A stretch of 64,000 bases of DNA from Ktedonospora formicarum (GTDB lineage Bacteria; Chloroflexota; Ktedonobacteria; Ktedonobacterales; Ktedonobacteraceae): the NCBI RefSeq assembly GCF_016587355.1, contig NZ_BNJF01000004.1:310001-374000 (forward strand), written 5' to 3'. Made by a program: the position numbers and the translations under genes. Positions 1-9,224 of the stretch are shown here, piece after piece; position 1 is the first letter of the stretch; each line of letters begins with the position of its first letter. The notes beneath the pieces were generated by a model. That model was not told where the DNA came from. It made no database searches and saw only the letters and a program-made list of their open reading frames with translations.

Positions 1-50
1 TTGTAGTTCCGTGGGAGGATGTTTGTGAGACTCCTCTGCTTGATCATAGA

Positions 51-90
51 GAAACAGCAGGATGATTTTCCGTTGTCATCCTGCTGTTTC
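51..90 (-). terminator. Strong hairpin downstream of dnaE
   Basis: Positions 51-65 and 76-90 are perfect reverse complements (15-bp stem, 10-nt loop) starting 14 nt after the dnaE stop codon. The position suggests a transcription terminator for dnaE. A clean U tract is lacking on the minus strand, so the stem rather than a canonical intrinsic terminator is what is seen. Confidence 0.6.
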
Positions 91-104
91 CCTGGCTTTG
101 TTCA

Positions 105-3100
105 TCACTCCATCACGTGAACCTCAACCGTGTGCGGGCCAAGAATGGTTTCAAGAGTTGTATGCAATTGCGGAGTATACTTCACGGTATTCTCGCTTGG
201 GGTCAGGCGTACCTCCCACTCACCACTGGTCACGAGAATGTCGTATTGGTCACGCCCTGGATGGGCCTGGAGACATTGACGAAGTTCCTGTACTTTCATA
301 ATGTCATTCGAGACAGACACCTCATCGGTTCCACTCCGAACAATGGTGAGCCAGAGGTGATGCCGCTCGCGGTTCATTTCCTCTTCCAGCGCCTGCACGG
401 GCATGATGCTACTACAGAGCAAGTTGGGCTCGTCATTGCGGATCTGGACCTCTCCTCGTAGGATCACTACCGCCTCTTCCACCCACTGCTCTCCGGTCTC
501 TTTGTAGATTCTGGGAAAGACTGTCACCGCCATAGCCCCGTACATATCTTCCAGGTGAGCCATGCACATCGGATCCCCTTTCTTCGTGGTGATGCGATGA
601 ACCTCTTTGAGCATCCCTCCCAGAACAACCTGCTGCTTTTCCAGTTCTGCGGTCACATCCGCAATGGGCTGCACTCCTTGCTCCTGGAAAAGGTCCGTTA
701 AGTAGGAGAGAGGGTGGCGAGAAAGATAGATCCCGGTCAGTTCTTTTTCCCATTCAAGCAGTTGCTTGCGTGAGATGGACGGTGCGTCATCCGAGAGACG
801 GAAGGCGAGTGTGGTTGTCGTCTCATCGTCGCCAAAGAGGCTGATGAGCCCGCGCTCTTTCGCGGCGCGCTCGCTCTTGCCGTATTGCATCGCTCGTTCC
901 ACAGAGGCCAGCAAAACCTGTCGTTGTCCATCGGCGAAGCTATCCAGAGCACCTACTTTGATGAGCGTTTCCAGTGCCCCTTTGGCAAGCAAACGTGCGT
1001 CCACGCGTATGCACACATCAGCCAGTGAGGTAAAGGGGCCACCCTCCTCGCGTGCCGCAAGAAGCGCATCAATGGGACCATTGCCGATGCCTTTGATGGC
1101 AAGCAACCCAAAGCGCACGGCTTCGCCTTCCACAGTAAAGCCCTTGGCGCTCGCGTTAATGTCGGGGCCACGAACCTCGACTCCCAGACGCTTACACTCA
1201 GCGACTGCGCTGGCAATTTTCTTCGCATCGGCGGCTTCCGCTGTCATCGTTGCCGCCATAAACTCGGCGGGATAGTTGGCTTTGAGATAGGCACAATAGA
1301 ACGCAACCACAGCATAACTCGCGGCGTGTGGCTTGTTAAACCCGTAGCCGCCAAAGGGTTCAATGAGCGTAAAGAGTTCTTCGGCACGCTCTGGTCGCAT
1401 CCCATTGTGGATACAGCCCTGGATGAAATCCTGGCGGTAGCCTGCGACTTCCTCCACTTTCTTTTTACTGAGGGCCTTGCGAAATTTGTGCGCCTTGCCC
1501 CAGGAGAAGCCTGCGATATTGACGGCAATAAAAAGCACCTGATCTTGATACACAATGATGCCGTAGGACTCGTCGAGCCAGGTTGAGAGGCGGGGGTCAA
1601 GATACGCTACCTTCTTACGCCCGTGCTTGGCATCAATAAAATCGGGAATACTTTCCATCGGACCCGGACGATAGAGCGCGACCATTGCCGTGAGATCTTC
1701 GATACGGTTGGGGACCAGTTGCCTGACATATTCGCGCATCTTGGCTCCCTCCAACTGGAAGATTCCCGTCGTTTCGCCTGCCGCCAGGAGCGCAAACGCA
1801 TTGGCACGCCGCTTATCCTGCTGTCTGTCGCCAGTCTCATCGAGTGGAATACTTTCCAGGTCGATATCTTCCCCTCGGCTCTGCTTGATGAACTGGATCG
1901 TGGTATCAAGGATGGTCAGGTTGGAAAGCCCCAGAAAATCAAACTTGATCAGCCCCAGTTCTTCTAGATGACGTTGTTCATATTGCGTGATGCGCAACTG
2001 GGTTGGGTCTTTGGCATCCTTCACCCGCAGGGGCACGAAGCGCTCTAAGGGTTCGTTGCCAATGATCACGCCTGCGGGATGGACCCCGGTGGATCGCACC
2101 GCTCCCTCTAGTGCTAATGCCTGATCGAGGATCTCACGAGCGGGTGACTGTGAATCATAGAGCAGCTGTAACTCGTTGACCTCAGCGAGGGAACTGCGCA
2201 GTGTGACCTTGGGTCCGGTTGGGATCAAGCGACTGATACGTTCACCAAGCTCCTGTTGGCCCAACACACGCGCCACATCCTTGACCGAATTCTTAGCTGC
2301 CATGGTATTGAAGGTCACCAATTGCGCCACACACTCATAGCCATATTTGTCCGCCACATAGCGAATCACCTCATCTCTTCGGTTATCCTGAAAATCCATG
2401 TCGATATCGGGCATGTCCTCACGTTCAGGGGTGAAGAAGCGTTCAAACGGCAACTGATACCGCAGGGGATCGACATTGGTAATGCCAAGCACATACGCGA
2501 GGAGACACCCTGCCGCTGATCCTCTTGCCGAACAGCGAATGTGATTCGAGCGAGCGAAATTCACAAAATCCCACTCAATCAGGAAATAATCAACAAAGCC
2601 CTTGTCCGCGATGACGCGAAACTCATAGTCCAGTTGGCGCTGCACCTGCTCCGTGAGCTCGCCATAGAGTCGTTTGGCACCTGTCACCGCCAAGGCGTAA
2701 AGGTAATCATCTGGCGTCGCATATTCAGGGGGCACCGGAAAATAGTGGGGCAATGATGCCTTCACGGAGAGCGGATTGACAGAGCACTGCTCCGCCAGGC
2801 GCACCGTATTGGTCAGCGCGTCCGGCAATTCGGGGAAGAGTCCAAGCATCTGCTGCGGGCTCCGCAAGTAATACTCATAGCTATCAAAGTGAAAATGCTT
2901 GCCTACCAGTCTGCTGGCCGTTTGCACGCAGAGGAGCACTTCATGGACATTGGCATCGCGCTCATCGACATAATGGAGGTCATTGGTCGCGAGGAGGGGT
3001 ATACCCAGTTCTTTGCTCATGCGATAGAGCTGCTGATTGACTCTGGGCTGTGGTGAGGGGCCATGCTCATCGACGCCATGATGCTCTTGAATTTCCAGAT

Positions 3101-3623
3101 AATAGTGCTCGGGTCCCAGCACCTCCTGATACCAGCGCGCCACCGTACACGCCTGCTCATACTGGTCTTTGACCAGCAGTTGGGGAATCTCTCCTCCCAA
3201 ACAGGACGAGGTAGCAATGATCCCCTCGCTGTACGTCGCAAGCAGGTCCTTGTCAATCCGAGGCTTGTTGGCCCGCATCCCTTCCGTATTGGCAATGGTC
3301 GTCAACTTCAAGAGGTTGCGGTATCCCGTCTCGTTTTTGGCAAGCAGCAATAAATGGGTGTAATCGTCACCACGCTTCTTGCTATGATCATGGATCTGCT
3401 CGGTTAAATAGGCTTCGACCCCAAGTACAGGATTGATGCCTTCGGCTCGGCAGATTTTATAAAAGTCCAGGGCTCCATAGAGCGTGCCATGATCGGTAAT
3501 CGCCAGATGGTGCATGCCCTGCTCTTTCGCCCGCCGGGCGAGCGTTTTCACCCGACTCAGTCCATCCAGGAGCGAATATTCTGTATGAACGTGAAGATGC
3601 GCAAATTCCACTGTTTTCGTCAC
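105..3623 (-). CDS. dnaE: DNA polymerase III subunit alpha
   Basis: Replicative DNA polymerase catalytic subunit, 1172 aa. The N terminus begins with the PHP-domain signature HLHVHTEYSLLDG, followed by the C-family polymerase palm with the aspartate motif PDIDMDF near residue 400, a helix-hairpin-helix region around residue 830-900, and a C-terminal OB-fold. The length is normal for DnaE1. The start is a GTG at 3623, preceded by AAGGAGG about 10 nt upstream; no in-frame ATG fits better. It is the only clear housekeeping gene in the window and lies just downstream of the lanthipeptide locus on the same strand, separated by 93 nt. Assignment rests on whole-length family resemblance and motifs. 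Confidence 0.96.
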   Translation of the reverse strand: MTKTVEFAHLHVHTEYSLLDGLSRVKTLARRAKEQGMHHLAITDHGTLYGALDFYKICRAEGINPVLGVEAYLTEQIHDHSKKRGDDYTHLLLLAKNETGYRNLLKLTTIANTEGMRANKPRIDKDLLATYSEGIIATSSCLGGEIPQLLVKDQYEQACTVARWYQEVLGPEHYYLEIQEHHGVDEHGPSPQPRVNQQLYRMSKELGIPLLATNDLHYVDERDANVHEVLLCVQTASRLVGKHFHFDSYEYYLRSPQQMLGLFPELPDALTNTVRLAEQCSVNPLSVKASLPHYFPVPPEYATPDDYLYALAVTGAKRLYGELTEQVQRQLDYEFRVIADKGFVDYFLIEWDFVNFARSNHIRCSARGSAAGCLLAYVLGITNVDPLRYQLPFERFFTPEREDMPDIDMDFQDNRRDEVIRYVADKYGYECVAQLVTFNTMAAKNSVKDVARVLGQQELGERISRLIPTGPKVTLRSSLAEVNELQLLYDSQSPAREILDQALALEGAVRSTGVHPAGVIIGNEPLERFVPLRVKDAKDPTQLRITQYEQRHLEELGLIKFDFLGLSNLTILDTTIQFIKQSRGEDIDLESIPLDETGDRQQDKRRANAFALLAAGETTGIFQLEGAKMREYVRQLVPNRIEDLTAMVALYRPGPMESIPDFIDAKHGRKKVAYLDPRLSTWLDESYGIIVYQDQVLFIAVNIAGFSWGKAHKFRKALSKKKVEEVAGYRQDFIQGCIHNGMRPERAEELFTLIEPFGGYGFNKPHAASYAVVAFYCAYLKANYPAEFMAATMTAEAADAKKIASAVAECKRLGVEVRGPDINASAKGFTVEGEAVRFGLLAIKGIGNGPIDALLAAREEGGPFTSLADVCIRVDARLLAKGALETLIKVGALDSFADGQRQVLLASVERAMQYGKSERAAKERGLISLFGDDETTTTLAFRLSDDAPSISRKQLLEWEKELTGIYLSRHPLSYLTDLFQEQGVQPIADVTAELEKQQVVLGGMLKEVHRITTKKGDPMCMAHLEDMYGAMAVTVFPRIYKETGEQWVEEAVVILRGEVQIRNDEPNLLCSSIMPVQALEEEMNRERHHLWLTIVRSGTDEVSVSNDIMKVQELRQCLQAHPGRDQYDILVTSGEWEVRLTPSENTVKYTPQLHTTLETILGPHTVEVHVME

Positions 3624-3716
3624 TTCCTCGTTTCCTCCTTGCTCATCGATTCTTCTCTAGTGTAGAGCATGGAGAGAGCGTTTCTCCTGCCCTGTGTCTT
3701 GTCAATAGGAATCATG

Positions 3717-6700
3717 TCATTGACCCTGCTCAGACTGGGATGGGATATGTCTTGTCTTGTGAGCGGCAGAGCCTGGGCGTTTGTGAATCGCTTCCAGGCT
3801 CTGCCGCCAAAGCGCGACGACCTGCTTCTCATGCGAGGGCGAGACTGGGAGGAGACGGTTGTGTTGCATATGAGCCAGGCTCCCAATCACCGCCTCTTTG
3901 GGTTGCCAGAGCGCCCCGCGTGCGAGCAGGGCATCAAGAAGGGGTCGCACGACCTCCACGACGGCGTCTTGTGGCGCAAGCAGCGAGAGCAGGTGCTCAC
4001 GTTGAAGCCACAAGGGGTCGGTCGAGTGCATGCGCCAGGGGACCAACAATTCGAGCAATTGAGCACGATGGGTCCGAAAGACCTCTCCCGCTTCATACGG
4101 CTCGGTACGTTGCCGGGCATAATGCAGACGGGCCTCCAGATCATAGCCCCAGGTAGCAAAGAGGTGATCGAGGCAGATCACCGCCACCACAATGGGGTCC
4201 AGAGTGAGCATCTTGCTGGTCAGCACATCGAGGAGGGATAGCATAGCATCGCTATTGACGGAAAAGAACCGCTCGATATGCTCAATGGCCTCTGGCCCAC
4301 CATACCGCTCAATCTCCCGCTCGTATGAGGCAACCTGAACATCAGTGAGAAACCCTTCAGAGAGGAGTTCCCGGACCCAGGCCAGCACTGGTAGGAAGAG
4401 CTGCTCTGGAGCCCGTCCTTCTCCCAGATGCAAGCGGAGACGCAGATGCGGTTCAGGATCAGCATAGCGCACGTAGAACCACTGGTCACAGCGCCCTTGC
4501 GCTCTCAGCGACGCGATAAGTGGAGCGATTCGCTCACGCAAGATAAGATCATGGAACGAGAAAGCCGCATACAGCTTCAACGAGATCCATGCCTCCCCTG
4601 GCAAAATGAGTCGTTCAGAGCGGGATGGAACTGGATGACGAGGATGCTGTTCTTTGCAGTTCGTTGCGGTGCGCTCTTCTCCGGGCTGCCGAAGCTGCAC
4701 TGGCACGACCAGTTCCGCCACATAGGGAGCCCCCTGGGTATCATGCAACCAGAGATGAGACAGGTCAGGCAGCATTTCCTGAAGCTGGACTTTCTTGCTT
4801 CGCTTCTGACGGTGTTTCATTTCCTCAAACAGCTCATGGGCCATCAGCGGGCTTTCAAGATCAAGCAGGAGACGCTGATCAAGGTGCGTCATCCAGACAT
4901 ATCGTGGCACCTGCCACTTCGTCCGCCAGCGTTGCAGCGCGGCAAACCGATCATCTTCGTTTGTGCCATCCATGTCCCCAGAGCACAGATCGGTCCACTG
5001 AACCTGCCACTGGGCGAGGCTGAAGGTAATATCCCTATACGTCAACCGAGGAAGAAAGGGGGCTTCGCTCAGCGTCTCCCAATCGAAACTACTGGGAGAG
5101 GGTGAGCCATCCCAGGCCACATCTAACAGAAAGCGGCACACATTGGGCGCATAGCGGGTATTGAGCATGTTATGCTGAAACACTTTGATGTCCTTCCCCA
5201 GTCGCAAGGAACGTACATAGAACCGTTGTTGGCGTACCCCCACCACCAGATCATCCAATGCAATAACCTGCTCTGGCGGCAAGGAAGGCGAGGTATTCAC
5301 CACGATCTCGTGCGTGTGGAGGGGCTGATGTAACGCCACATTGGCACAGCGCCCATCCATGGGGAGATAGTTGAGATCGACAAAGAGGACATCAGGATAC
5401 ATGGCCTCTTCCGCACGCAACGAGGAGCGCAGGTGCGCGAGCCCCTCTGCTCCTAAGAGGTCCACAAAGCGTCCCATGGTGCGCCCTCCAAAGGTGACCA
5501 TGGGTACAACCACGCGCTCCCAGGTCCCTTCATCAAGCGCGGCTTTGGAAGTGGCTTGCACCTGGAGAAAGACCTCCAACGATGGGGGAGCTGGATGCTG
5601 TGGGCTCGCGGACCAGCGAGCCAGGCGTGCCAGTTGTTCATCTGTGAGCTGGACTTCCAGGGTGTGGGCCTGGACCGCCTGGACCAACAATGCACAGAGC
5701 AGACGAATGCGTGCCGCATCATAGGGCATTGGTGGCGCTGGGAGCAGTGGGGCCTCCCTAGATGGTTGACCATAGGTGGGAGGCGCACCCAGGCCGTGTT
5801 CGTCACTCAACAATTGCAGGAGGGGAACTTCTGCCGTGCCATATTTCCGGACAAAGGCCGCTCGATAGGCGGCAAGCACAGGACTTCCTTGGGGCCAGGG
5901 GCTCACCCGAAGCAAGAGCTCGGCAGCCTGGGCCGCAACGCGAGCAAGGCGCTGTGAGAGGACCGGGGTCTGCACCGCAAGCGCTGCATCTACCTGAAAT
6001 GCCTGCTGCTGATACGTTTGGAAGATGCGCCGTTGCCACGCAAGAAGTTCAGATTGATGCTCAATCAGCGTTGTCAGCCCCCCTGTATTCATCTGTTCTG
6101 CAAACGCCAATGCGCCCTCCACCTCAGCGTGCATGCGTGTGGTGTATGGGAGCGATGTCAGGCACTGGAGCCAGTCTCGCGCGGGTTCGGGTGTCGTCAA
6201 GGGTGGACGTGGCAGGAGAAGCACATGTGAAGACCACAATTGCGCAAGGAGCTGAGAGATGGAGGCTTCTGGAAGCTGGGGAAAGTCGTGGCACAAATGA
6301 GCAACAAGCTGTTCATAGGCGATGGGCTGGCGGGTCAACTCCAGAAGACGCAACACAAAGGGATTTGTCCGGAAAGAGACGCGGCTATTGTGCTCTTCCC
6401 CGGAAATATTGGCGCACGATGTAATCACTCTCGGACCCACCACGACAGTGGTTGTATTGACGAGGACCTGCATGTGGGGAAGCAAAGAGAGGTCTTGTTC
6501 GAGCAGGCGAATCATGGAAAAGAGCCATCCGGTATCGGGACGCAGGCGAATGTGCTTCACCACTGGTTGCGCTATCACCAGTTGCGAGTGTTCGCCAAAG
6601 GTGCCAAGGGCGATCCCCGCGAACAAGCCAAAGGGGGTGGAGCGGGTGGAACCGCGAATGCCATAGCGCAACAGCCGTGAAAGGGTCCGCTGGGTCCGTC

Positions 6701-7028
6701 GTGTCAGAGTGGACAGGGTGGAGGGCAAGCGAGCCAGCCCATCGTAGAGGTCCAGACTTGCCGTCACCAGCGCAACCTGGAGGGATGGACTCTGCTGAAA
6801 TAGCTCGTAAAGGGCCGTATAGCCTGTGTGCCGTTGTTGCGCACAAGAGCGGGTTTCATGTTCCTCACTCTGTGCAAGATGTGAAAACAGGCGCGTTGAG
6901 AACAATGGTGCCCGCACGAGAAAGTATCCTGCATCCTGATACAAGGGCGCGCCCTTCCCTCCTGTATCGTTCTCCATTTCAGTCTGCTGGGTCGCTGACC
7001 GTTCTGTCTTCTTCTGTGATGCTTTCAT
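3717..7028 (-). CDS. Class I lanthipeptide dehydratase LanB (full length, two domains)
   Basis: LanB dehydrates Ser and Thr in the precursor peptide, using glutamyl-tRNA as the glutamate donor in the known class I enzymes. The protein is 1103 aa, the usual size for a complete LanB. The N-terminal glutamylation domain starts with YFLVRAPLFSTRLF-like sequence and has the STRSTPFGLFAGIALG motif. The C-terminal SpaB_C elimination domain covers about residues 810-1103 and contains YVRYADPEPHLRLRLHLGEG. The chosen start is ATG at 7028 because AAGGAGG lies 11 nt upstream; an upstream open extension to 7232 overlaps lanC and has no ribosome site. It lies 46 nt downstream of lanC, on the same strand, so lanA-lanC-lanB probably form one operon. 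Confidence 0.93.
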   Translation of the reverse strand: MKASQKKTERSATQQTEMENDTGGKGAPLYQDAGYFLVRAPLFSTRLFSHLAQSEEHETRSCAQQRHTGYTALYELFQQSPSLQVALVTASLDLYDGLARLPSTLSTLTRRTQRTLSRLLRYGIRGSTRSTPFGLFAGIALGTFGEHSQLVIAQPVVKHIRLRPDTGWLFSMIRLLEQDLSLLPHMQVLVNTTTVVVGPRVITSCANISGEEHNSRVSFRTNPFVLRLLELTRQPIAYEQLVAHLCHDFPQLPEASISQLLAQLWSSHVLLLPRPPLTTPEPARDWLQCLTSLPYTTRMHAEVEGALAFAEQMNTGGLTTLIEHQSELLAWQRRIFQTYQQQAFQVDAALAVQTPVLSQRLARVAAQAAELLLRVSPWPQGSPVLAAYRAAFVRKYGTAEVPLLQLLSDEHGLGAPPTYGQPSREAPLLPAPPMPYDAARIRLLCALLVQAVQAHTLEVQLTDEQLARLARWSASPQHPAPPSLEVFLQVQATSKAALDEGTWERVVVPMVTFGGRTMGRFVDLLGAEGLAHLRSSLRAEEAMYPDVLFVDLNYLPMDGRCANVALHQPLHTHEIVVNTSPSLPPEQVIALDDLVVGVRQQRFYVRSLRLGKDIKVFQHNMLNTRYAPNVCRFLLDVAWDGSPSPSSFDWETLSEAPFLPRLTYRDITFSLAQWQVQWTDLCSGDMDGTNEDDRFAALQRWRTKWQVPRYVWMTHLDQRLLLDLESPLMAHELFEEMKHRQKRSKKVQLQEMLPDLSHLWLHDTQGAPYVAELVVPVQLRQPGEERTATNCKEQHPRHPVPSRSERLILPGEAWISLKLYAAFSFHDLILRERIAPLIASLRAQGRCDQWFYVRYADPEPHLRLRLHLGEGRAPEQLFLPVLAWVRELLSEGFLTDVQVASYEREIERYGGPEAIEHIERFFSVNSDAMLSLLDVLTSKMLTLDPIVVAVICLDHLFATWGYDLEARLHYARQRTEPYEAGEVFRTHRAQLLELLVPWRMHSTDPLWLQREHLLSLLAPQDAVVEVVRPLLDALLARGALWQPKEAVIGSLAHMQHNRLLPVSPSHEKQVVALWRQSLEAIHKRPGSAAHKTRHIPSQSEQGQ

Positions 7029-7074
7029 GTCACCGTGGACCTCCTTCTTTTTTTCATGAGTGGTCGTGCATGTA

Positions 7075-8385
7075 TTAAATGAGAAGGAGCGCACGTGCCC
7101 ATTGGGGCTCGCATGGCGAACACGCTGCCAACAACGCGAGCGCGGTTCCTGTTGCTCCAAGCATGAGCCCCAGGGCATCGATATGTGCTCCTGACAAGGG
7201 AAAGCGAAACCCAAAGGGGGCTGTTGGTTCAAAGCCAGAGAGCATCTGACGCGTTAACAGCGCGATTTCCTCCCGCAAGGAGGGGAGATGGGTCTCCTGG
7301 TAAAAAAGCGTCGCCTGAAGCAAGAAACCAGCCTTGCCGTGGCAGAGCGAGAGGGACGCAATCTGCCGGGTCTCTTCGGGGCGGCGCATCACTCCTTCCA
7401 TGGCTAAGAGAGCCTGCGCTTGTAGCTCCTGCTCCTCAAGGGCATGACCCGCCAGCCAGCACGCACGCGCAATACCTGGCGTTCCATAACACCATGCGGT
7501 TCGCGCTGGAGGAAGGCGTTGCACCTCTTCGAGAGGAAGATCAAGGGGGATGACCGCAGGCCAATCTATGCCCCATGGCATCTCTAGCCTATGCTGAAAC
7601 AGCCAGGAAGACAGGCAACGAATCGCGTCTTCCTGATGAGGCATGCTCCAACCAGCAAGGCGCGCCAGCGAGAGAGCCGCCAGCGGACCCGCAATCCCAT
7701 GTGCCAGCCCACAATTGATGATTGGCGTCTCCTGATACCGTGCTACCTGTGCAGGAAAGTAGGATGCAGGAACTGCCCATCCAGCCTCACGTTGTGGATC
7801 ATGAGGAGCCACAAAAGCCACCAGGCGGCTTGCAGCGACCTCGCAAGCCCTGGGTATCAGATCATCCTCATCTGAATGAGGCAGGAGCAACGCGCCAAGG
7901 AGGCCAGAGACCCCCATCACGTCGTAGGCAAGCGGCGTTGGAAACTGCTGACGCGTATCCACGAGCTGCTGCGCCACCCTGGTTTGCAACGTGAGCCGCG
8001 CGCGTTGAGAGGAGGCATCTACCTGCTCAAAGCAGAAGAGGAAGACGCACCACTGACTCAGGTCTCGTAGGGAAATCGACGATTGACGTTCACATGCCTC
8101 TCGGGCCAGCAGAGCATAACGCAGGGCACAATCAAACCAGCATTGCTCCCTGGTGATGCGCGCCAAGAAGAGAAAAAAGAGCGCCAGGCCGGGAAGCCCT
8201 GAAAACAGCGTGGCGGCAGACCAGTGATTTTTGGGCTGTGATGTGACATGGGTCTGGACCACAGCAGGGTCAGCCAACCGCTCCGCCAGCACCAGCAGCA
8301 CTTCCATGACCTGCTGCTGAAGTGCATGGTCAAGTGAGAGCTCCCAGGTAGACGTGATGAAACCAGCAAGCAAGGATTGCTCCAT
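7075..8385 (-). CDS. Lanthionine synthetase C family cyclase LanC
   Basis: LanC catalyses addition of cysteine thiols to dehydroamino acids, making (methyl)lanthionine rings. The 436-aa protein shows the expected zinc ligands: Cys299 in WCYGTPG, and Cys348-His349 in LCHGKAG. The conserved GLAHGIAG motif is near residue 225. The start is set at ATG 8385, six nt after GGAGAG; an in-frame TTG at 8397 overlaps that ribosome site and is unlikely. It sits between the precursor gene and lanB, all on the minus strand. A hairpin in the 101-nt gap from lanA could limit transcription into lanC. Confidence 0.92.
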   Translation of the reverse strand: MEQSLLAGFITSTWELSLDHALQQQVMEVLLVLAERLADPAVVQTHVTSQPKNHWSAATLFSGLPGLALFFLFLARITREQCWFDCALRYALLAREACERQSSISLRDLSQWCVFLFCFEQVDASSQRARLTLQTRVAQQLVDTRQQFPTPLAYDVMGVSGLLGALLLPHSDEDDLIPRACEVAASRLVAFVAPHDPQREAGWAVPASYFPAQVARYQETPIINCGLAHGIAGPLAALSLARLAGWSMPHQEDAIRCLSSWLFQHRLEMPWGIDWPAVIPLDLPLEEVQRLPPARTAWCYGTPGIARACWLAGHALEEQELQAQALLAMEGVMRRPEETRQIASLSLCHGKAGFLLQATLFYQETHLPSLREEIALLTRQMLSGFEPTAPFGFRFPLSGAHIDALGLMLGATGTALALLAACSPCEPQWARALLLI

Positions 8386-8405
8386 ATATCTCTCCAAAGA
8401 GAGGA

Positions 8406-8431
8406 CTCCTGCTGGAGATCGTCAGCAGGAG
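8406..8431 (-). promoter_or_regulatory. Hairpin between lanA and lanC (possible attenuator)
   Basis: CTCCTGCTG at 8406-8414 and CAGCAGGAG at 8423-8431 form a perfect 9-bp stem with an 8-nt loop, immediately before the lanC ribosome site. There is no U tract. In many lanthipeptide operons a stem-loop after lanA sets a high ratio of precursor to enzyme transcripts; that role here is inferred from position. Confidence 0.55.
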
Positions 8432-8486
8432 CCCGAGTACCTTGAACCCCCTATGGGTCTGCGTCGTTACCTGTTGGAAGGGCAGG

Positions 8487-8705
8487 CTAACATGCGTCAG
8501 CCCCATCACACGTAGAATCTGTTTTGCAGGTGAGATAATCTGAACGGTAGGGGCGCTCCCCCTGGATGACAGGGGATGTGGTAACGCACAGATCAAGATC
8601 GGTAAACGCCTGATGGGAAGGGACAAACGTGTGCTGCGTGCCTATTTCTAAAGGCGCAAGGGAAGAAGGAGAAGACGAACTGGAGGGAAGAACCATCTGA
8701 GACAT
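8487..8705 (-). CDS. Candidate class I lanthipeptide precursor (LanA)
   Basis: A 72-aa peptide directly upstream of lanC and lanB. The leader carries FTDLDLCV at residues 34-41, which matches the F(x)DLDL-type box recognised by LanB in class I leaders. The C-terminal part is rich in Ser, Thr and Cys: Cys60, Cys66 and Cys72 with Ser55, Thr59, Thr62, Ser64 and Thr65 as possible ring partners, and the peptide ends in Cys. Cys40 lies inside the leader box and is unusual. ATG at 8705 is preceded by AGGAAG. The leader cleavage site is not evident; a site after residue 51 or 52 (GERP) would leave a core of about 20 residues with three Cys. The other frames here lack both leader motif and cysteine pattern. 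Confidence 0.8.
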   Translation of the reverse strand: MSQMVLPSSSSSPSSLAPLEIGTQHTFVPSHQAFTDLDLCVTTSPVIQGERPYRSDYLTCKTDSTCDGADAC

Positions 8706-8810
8706 CGAGACACTTCCTTTTCATGAACAGGTGACAGATCCCACACAGCGTAGGACCTGCAACTGAGTGTACCGGAAGTGATCTGGAATGCCAAAAAAAA
8801 TCAAACTCCT

Positions 8811-8840
8811 TTTTCACTGTTTTTACACACTTTTCACACA
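8811..8840. repeat. Three 10-bp phased repeats upstream of lanA
   Basis: On the plus strand TTTTCACTGT, TTTTACACAC and TTTTCACACA follow each other with no spacer, 106 nt upstream of the lanA start. One-turn phasing suggests a regulator binding array or a bent promoter region. No regulator gene lies beside the locus. The rest of the 207-nt gap has a 9-bp inverted repeat at 8851-8859/8875-8883 and no convincing gene. Confidence 0.5.
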
Positions 8841-8912
8841 TTTTTTTGTAGGAGAAGAGGCAGCAATTAATGCACTCTTCTCCTTGCGGTTTCTCTCAGC
8901 CTTTCCCAACTG

Positions 8913-9224
8913 CTAGCAGAAGGCGCTTTTGCTGACGCTGCTGCACCAGGCAAACGAATGCACCTGCTGAGGTGTGTGGGCATCACGCCAGTAGACCCCT
9001 TCGCGCAGGTGCGCATAGGGATCAAAACTTGCCGGGATCACTTGTGTGAACATGGCAGATGAAGAGGGGACAGCCTGAGTGACCACTGACTCAGTGCTTG
9101 CCTGGACTGCTGATCGCGTAGACAGTGCGTTTCCTGCCAGGAGCAACACACAGGCAAGGAACAGAACCATCCCTGCCATTCGTAATCCCGTCACGAGAGA
9201 GGTGCATCGAAGTGATTGAGGCAT
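8913..9224 (-). CDS. Small secreted or membrane-anchored protein, unknown
   Basis: A 103-aa protein not matched to a family. A basic start is followed by a hydrophobic segment at about residues 16-36 (MAGMVLFLACVLLLAG), then AVQA, which would suit signal peptidase cleavage. The rest is Ser/Thr rich and ends in CSSVSKSAFC. The start is ATG 9224 with AAGGAG eight nt upstream; an in-frame upstream start at 9245 overlaps the ribosome site. It is on the same strand as, and upstream of, the lanthipeptide genes, but the 207-nt gap with its own repeat region suggests separate transcription. A link with lanthipeptide production is only positional. Confidence 0.6.
   Translation of the reverse strand: MPQSLRCTSLVTGLRMAGMVLFLACVLLLAGNALSTRSAVQASTESVVTQAVPSSSAMFTQVIPASFDPYAHLREGVYWRDAHTPQQVHSFAWCSSVSKSAFC

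Noticed and set aside
8593..8841. Cys-rich 82-aa minus-strand frame overlapping lanA in another frame
   Set aside because: It has several Cys but no leader motif, no ribosome site, and overlaps the better-supported precursor.
8851..8883. Terminator of the small secreted protein gene
   Set aside because: The 9-bp stem has a long loop and is followed by an A-rich, not T-rich, stretch on the coding strand; kept only as an inverted repeat.
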